35,624 bases of DNA. It comes from Leuconostoc falkenbergense. Its GTDB lineage: Bacteria; Bacillota; Bacilli; Lactobacillales; Lactobacillaceae. The first letter of the stretch is position 1. Each line of letters begins with the position of its first letter. Below, in pieces: positions 32,813 to 35,624 of the stretch. The position numbers and the translations under genes are program-made. The DNA lies in the NCBI RefSeq assembly GCF_014634805.1, contig NZ_BMBS01000020.1:1-35624 (forward strand). Reading direction: 5' to 3'. The notes beneath the pieces are model-generated. The model ran no database searches, had not been told where the DNA came from, and saw only the letters and a program-made list of their open reading frames with translations.

Positions 32813-33799
32813 ATGTCTGAATCAACTCAATTTATTGGCCTAGGTTATGATCAAGCTTTACTTGTACCAGGCGCCTCAAATGTTTTACCACATACAGTCT
32901 CATTAACAAGTCAATTAGCACCAAATTTCAAATTAAATATACCACTAATTTCTGAAGCGTATGATTCTGAAACAGATGAACGGGTTGTACCAATTGCACT
33001 TAATGGTGGCTTGGGTATCTTTGTGCAACAAGAATCAGTGGATGAACAAGTTGAACTAGTCAAGTCAGCAAAATCTACTGTCATCGATGAACAAAAATTT
33101 CCAAATGCTTTGACAGATGATCAAGGAAAATTGGTTGTTGGTGCTGAAGTTTGGTTGGGTGCTGACGCTAGCAAGCGTGTAGACGCCTTGGTAAATGCTG
33201 GTGTGAACGCTATTTTCTTCTATTTACACGCTGATTTGGATGATAGTGTAATAACAATCATAAAGGCAACTAGACAAGCATATCCACAGTTGTTGGTAGC
33301 TGTTGGTGTTATAGAGGATCCAAATGTAGCTGCACAAATCTATGATTCTGGTGCCGACGCGGTTCTAGCAGGACGCTGTGTCAATTCATCCTTGCCAAAT
33401 GATTTGACTTATCCATTTTTGACAGTGACGATGGGTATAGCAGATGTAGCATCTAATTATGACAACAAATCAGTCATTGCTGTTGGCGGTGTTCATTACT
33501 CTGGGGATGTCGTGAAAGCATTGGCTGCTGGTGCAGATGCAACGCTTGTTTCGGATCTTTTAAAAGGAGAAGTTCTGGAAGCAGATGGCTCGTTTAAGGG
33601 CGGTGATATGGCAATTGATGATGCCATCTTCCAAACTGATGGTGGCCTTCGGGCTGGTATGGGTTATACTGGGTCTGCAACAATTCAAGATTTAAAATTA
33701 CATGCTAAGTTTGTGCAGATTACAGATAATGGCCTTCGTGAATCACATCCGCATGATGTTGAAATCACCAAGCAAGCCCCTAACTACGCGAAAGGATAA
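32813..33799 (+). CDS. Non-catalytic IMP dehydrogenase paralogue between guaB and guaA
   Basis: The 328-residue protein is an IMPDH relative along its whole length (YDQALLVPGASNVLPHTVSL, FKLNIPLISEAYDSETDE, FPNALTDDQGKLVVGAEV, GGVHYSGDVVKALAAGADA) and also lacks CBS domains. Catalytic parts are lost: the cysteine loop GPGSICTTR is replaced by GRCVNSSLPND (187-197), the AHGHS substrate loop by YLHADLDDS, and the flap with the Arg-Tyr dyad is deleted. Yet the C-terminus GLRAGMGYTGS ... GLRESHPHDVEITKQAPNY (279-325) is fully canonical, the part that guaB lacks. AGGAG precedes the ATG; guaB ends 19 bases upstream and guaA starts 3 bases downstream. It is probably a partner or regulator of GuaB; a GMP reductase is unlikely. 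Confidence 0.85.
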   Translation: MSESTQFIGLGYDQALLVPGASNVLPHTVSLTSQLAPNFKLNIPLISEAYDSETDERVVPIALNGGLGIFVQQESVDEQVELVKSAKSTVIDEQKFPNALTDDQGKLVVGAEVWLGADASKRVDALVNAGVNAIFFYLHADLDDSVITIIKATRQAYPQLLVAVGVIEDPNVAAQIYDSGADAVLAGRCVNSSLPNDLTYPFLTVTMGIADVASNYDNKSVIAVGGVHYSGDVVKALAAGADATLVSDLLKGEVLEADGSFKGGDMAIDDAIFQTDGGLRAGMGYTGSATIQDLKLHAKFVQITDNGLRESHPHDVEITKQAPNYAKG

Positions 33800-33802
33800 T
33801 TC

Positions 33803-35347
33803 ATGGCTGACGCACTAGATAAAGTTTTAGTTCTTGACTACGGTAGTCAATATAATCAACTCATTACTCGTCGTATTCGAGAAATGGGTGTCTTTTCTGA
33901 ATTAAAGTCACGAAAAATGACGGCTTCAGAAATTAGAGATTACAATCCAAAGGCAATTATTCTTTCTGGCGGTCCTAAATCCGTTTATGAAGAAAATGCT
34001 TTTACAATTGATAATGAAATATTTGAGTTAGGTGTCCCTGTTTTGGGTGTTTGTTATGGCATGCAATTAATGGCGCAAAACTTAGGTGGAAAAGTCGAAG
34101 CAAATCCAGGTAATGGTGAATTTGGGCAAACAATTTTAAATCATACTGAACACGCGGGGCGACTTTTGGCGAATACGCCAGTTTCACAGACGGTTCTGAT
34201 GAGCCATTCTGATAATGTGACCGCATTGCCGGCAGGATTTGAAGTAATTGGTGGTTCGGACAAAACACCGATTGCAGCCATTGCTGATGAGAAGCGACGT
34301 CTCTATGGTGTCCAATTCCACGCCGAGACAACATTGTCGGAGAACGGAAAGCAAATCTTGCAGAACTTTGTTAAAGATATTGCTGGTGCGACGGCAAATT
34401 GGGACATGAGTGGGTTCATTGATGATCAAATTGCCAAAATTCGTGAAATCGTTGGTGATAAAAAAGTGCTACTTGGTTTGTCAGGTGGTGTTGATTCTTC
34501 CGTTGTTGGAGTTTTATTGCATCGTGCAATCGGGAATCAATTAACTTCCATTTTTGTAGATCATGGTTTGTTGCGTAAAAATGAAGCTGAACAAGTCATG
34601 TCCATGCTTGGTGGTAAATTTGGTCTGAATATTATCAAAGTTGATGCACAATCGCGTTTCTTGGACAAGTTAGCTGGTGTAACAGATCCGGAAAGAAAAC
34701 GTAAAATTATTGGTAATGAGTTTATTCAAGTTTTCAATGATGAAGCTAAAAAACTTGATGGGATTGAGTTTTTAGCACAAGGCACACTGTATACAGATGT
34801 CATCGAGTCGGGTACAGATACTGCACAAACTATTAAGTCTCACCACAATGTTGGCGGGTTACCTGAAGACATGCAATTTAAGTTGATTGAACCTCTTAAT
34901 ACTTTATTCAAGGATGAAGTTCGTGAGTTAGGTGAAAAGTTGAATATGCCTCATGAAATGGTTTGGCGTCAACCTTTCCCAGGACCAGGGCTGGGTATCC
35001 GTATTCTTGGCGATATTACCGAAGATAAATTAGAAATTGTGCGTGATTCGGATTGGATTTTACGCGATGAAATTGCTAAAGCTGGTCTTGAAGGTGATAT
35101 TTGGCAATATTTCACCGTATTAACTGGTGTCCGCTCGGTCGGTGTGATGGGTGATTACCGTACGTATGATTATACAATTGCTATTCGCGCAATCACATCT
35201 GTTGATGGTATGACGGCTGACTTTGCTCATATTCCGTGGGAATTACTTCAAAAAATCTCAGCACGAATCGTTAATGAAGTAGGACATATTAACCGTGTCG
35301 TGTATGATATTACCGCTAAGCCACCGGCAACTGTTGAGTGGGAATAA
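33803..35347 (+). CDS. guaA: GMP synthase (glutamine-hydrolysing)
   Basis: GuaA aminates XMP to GMP using glutamine and ATP. The 514-residue protein has the class I glutamine amidotransferase domain (1-195: GVCYGMQ with nucleophile Cys84 and the FHAE motif with His and Glu), the ATP pyrophosphatase domain with PP-loop SGGVDSS (227-233) and the C-terminal dimerisation domain with [12 protein letters not shown], ending KPPATVEWE. The AAAGGAT ribosome binding site lies in the end of the preceding gene, 3 bases away, so the three gua genes form one operon controlled by the upstream guanine riboswitch. A strong terminator follows. Confidence 0.98.
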   Translation: MADALDKVLVLDYGSQYNQLITRRIREMGVFSELKSRKMTASEIRDYNPKAIILSGGPKSVYEENAFTIDNEIFELGVPVLGVCYGMQLMAQNLGGKVEANPGNGEFGQTILNHTEHAGRLLANTPVSQTVLMSHSDNVTALPAGFEVIGGSDKTPIAAIADEKRRLYGVQFHAETTLSENGKQILQNFVKDIAGATANWDMSGFIDDQIAKIREIVGDKKVLLGLSGGVDSSVVGVLLHRAIGNQLTSIFVDHGLLRKNEAEQVMSMLGGKFGLNIIKVDAQSRFLDKLAGVTDPERKRKIIGNEFIQVFNDEAKKLDGIEFLAQGTLYTDVIESGTDTAQTIKSHHNVGGLPEDMQFKLIEPLNTLFKDEVRELGEKLNMPHEMVWRQPFPGPGLGIRILGDITEDKLEIVRDSDWILRDEIAKAGLEGDIWQYFTVLTGVRSVGVMGDYRTYDYTIAIRAITSVDGMTADFAHIPWELLQKISARIVNEVGHINRVVYDITAKPPATVEWE

Positions 35348-35389
35348 CCCAACTAATCAAAACAAAAGTTTTTTACGTTTTAAATTTTT

Positions 35390-35422
35390 AAAAGCAAACA
35401 TGGACAACATGTTTGCTTTTTA
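35390..35422 (+). terminator. Terminator of the gua operon
   Basis: AAAAGCAAACATG (35390-35402) and CATGTTTGCTTTT (35408-35420) form a perfect 13-bp stem followed by T. Confidence 0.9.
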
Positions 35423-35552
35423 TAGTTAATGAATATGCAATTTATCAATTAGGCAACATGATAATTAATCGATAACGATGAAATCTTGTCATTTTAATAG
35501 TGAGTATCAGCAAGAAAAGACGATATTTGAAAATTAAATGAGGCATGATATA

Positions 35553-35624
35553 TGGTAGATTGTAAAATTAAACCGAACACTTGAATAAAAAAGCCGCAGC
35601 GCCTTTAATGGTAATTGTCTAAAA
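35553..35624. mobile_element. Probable end of an IS30-family element (IS1070/ISLpl1-like), partial
   Basis: From 35553 the sequence reads TGGTAGATTGTAAAATTAAA followed by CCGAACAC, which resembles the terminal inverted repeats of IS30-family elements of lactic acid bacteria as I remember them. The window ends about 70 bases inside it, before any transposase frame. The stretch between the gua terminator and this end (35423-35552) shows nothing recognisable. Identification is from memory of IS ends and needs a search. Confidence 0.4.

Noticed and set aside
32813-33799. Annotation of the guaB-guaA intervening gene as GMP reductase or a second functional IMPDH
   Set aside because: Both enzymes need the cysteine loop (GPGSxCTTR). 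Here it is replaced by GRCVNSSLPND, and the flap is deleted. The C-terminal GLRESHPHD is an IMPDH feature, not a GMP reductase one.

Overview
The window looks like a chromosomal stretch of a low-GC Gram-positive lactic acid bacterium, most likely Leuconostoc or a close relative. Supporting signs are an EF-Tu gene, an RNase J2-type nuclease, a tRNA-dependent T-box leader on leuS, a guanine riboswitch on the gua operon, ECF-type vitamin S components, LemA/HtpX, AT-rich promoters with TATAAT and extended -10 boxes, and LAB-type insertion sequence ends at both edges. The taxon is an inference from gene content; no 16S rRNA is present.

Layout. 1-298: the right end of an IS3-family element (IS150-like) has cut a YfcE-type phosphoesterase gene, leaving only its 3' part. 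397-5031: a DNA repair/tRNA modification block, ruvB - metallophosphoesterase - queA - alpha/beta hydrolase - ruvA, with ruvB upstream of and separated from ruvA. 5127-6217: deoxynucleoside kinase and, convergent, mscL. 6385-8540: a MacB-type ABC exporter whose ATPase carries an in-frame stop codon; tandem 11-bp repeats sit upstream of its promoter. 8680-10096: two paralogous ECF S components flanking an oppositely oriented tRNA-Arg(CCU). 10173-10814 (-): a membrane-anchored Ser-rich protein. 11079-15310: RNase J2-like rnjB, a TPR-like cytosolic protein, and tuf, which starts with TTG. 15397-15534 (-): an unlisted 45-aa gene. 15674-16968: an orphan amino-acid ABC ATPase and uspA with a CcpA (cre) site. 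17004-18920 (-): PAP2 phosphatase - MnmM-like methyltransferase - cyclophilin operon. 18951-21693: leuS under a T-box with a Leu CUC specifier. 21785-23728: a YtgP/MurJ-type flippase. 23843-27059: two unrecognised cytosolic proteins in an operon with lemA and htpX. 27284-29821: an OxlT-like MFS carrier, a YitT-family protein and a tautomerase. 30022-31305: a LysM-NlpC/P60 cell wall hydrolase. 31390-35347: a guanine riboswitch followed by guaB - IMPDH-like paralogue - guaA. 35553-35624: the probable end of an IS30-family element.

The most interesting item is the gua operon. GuaB keeps the catalytic cysteine loop and the Arg-Tyr flap but lacks both the CBS domains and the usual C-terminal segment that supplies half of the monovalent-cation site to the neighbouring subunit. 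The gene between guaB and guaA encodes an IMPDH relative that has lost the catalytic cysteine and the flap but keeps exactly that C-terminal segment. The complementary losses suggest an obligate two-component IMP dehydrogenase. This is an inference, not a demonstrated system.

Because both window edges lie in insertion sequences, the window may be an assembly contig bounded by repeats.
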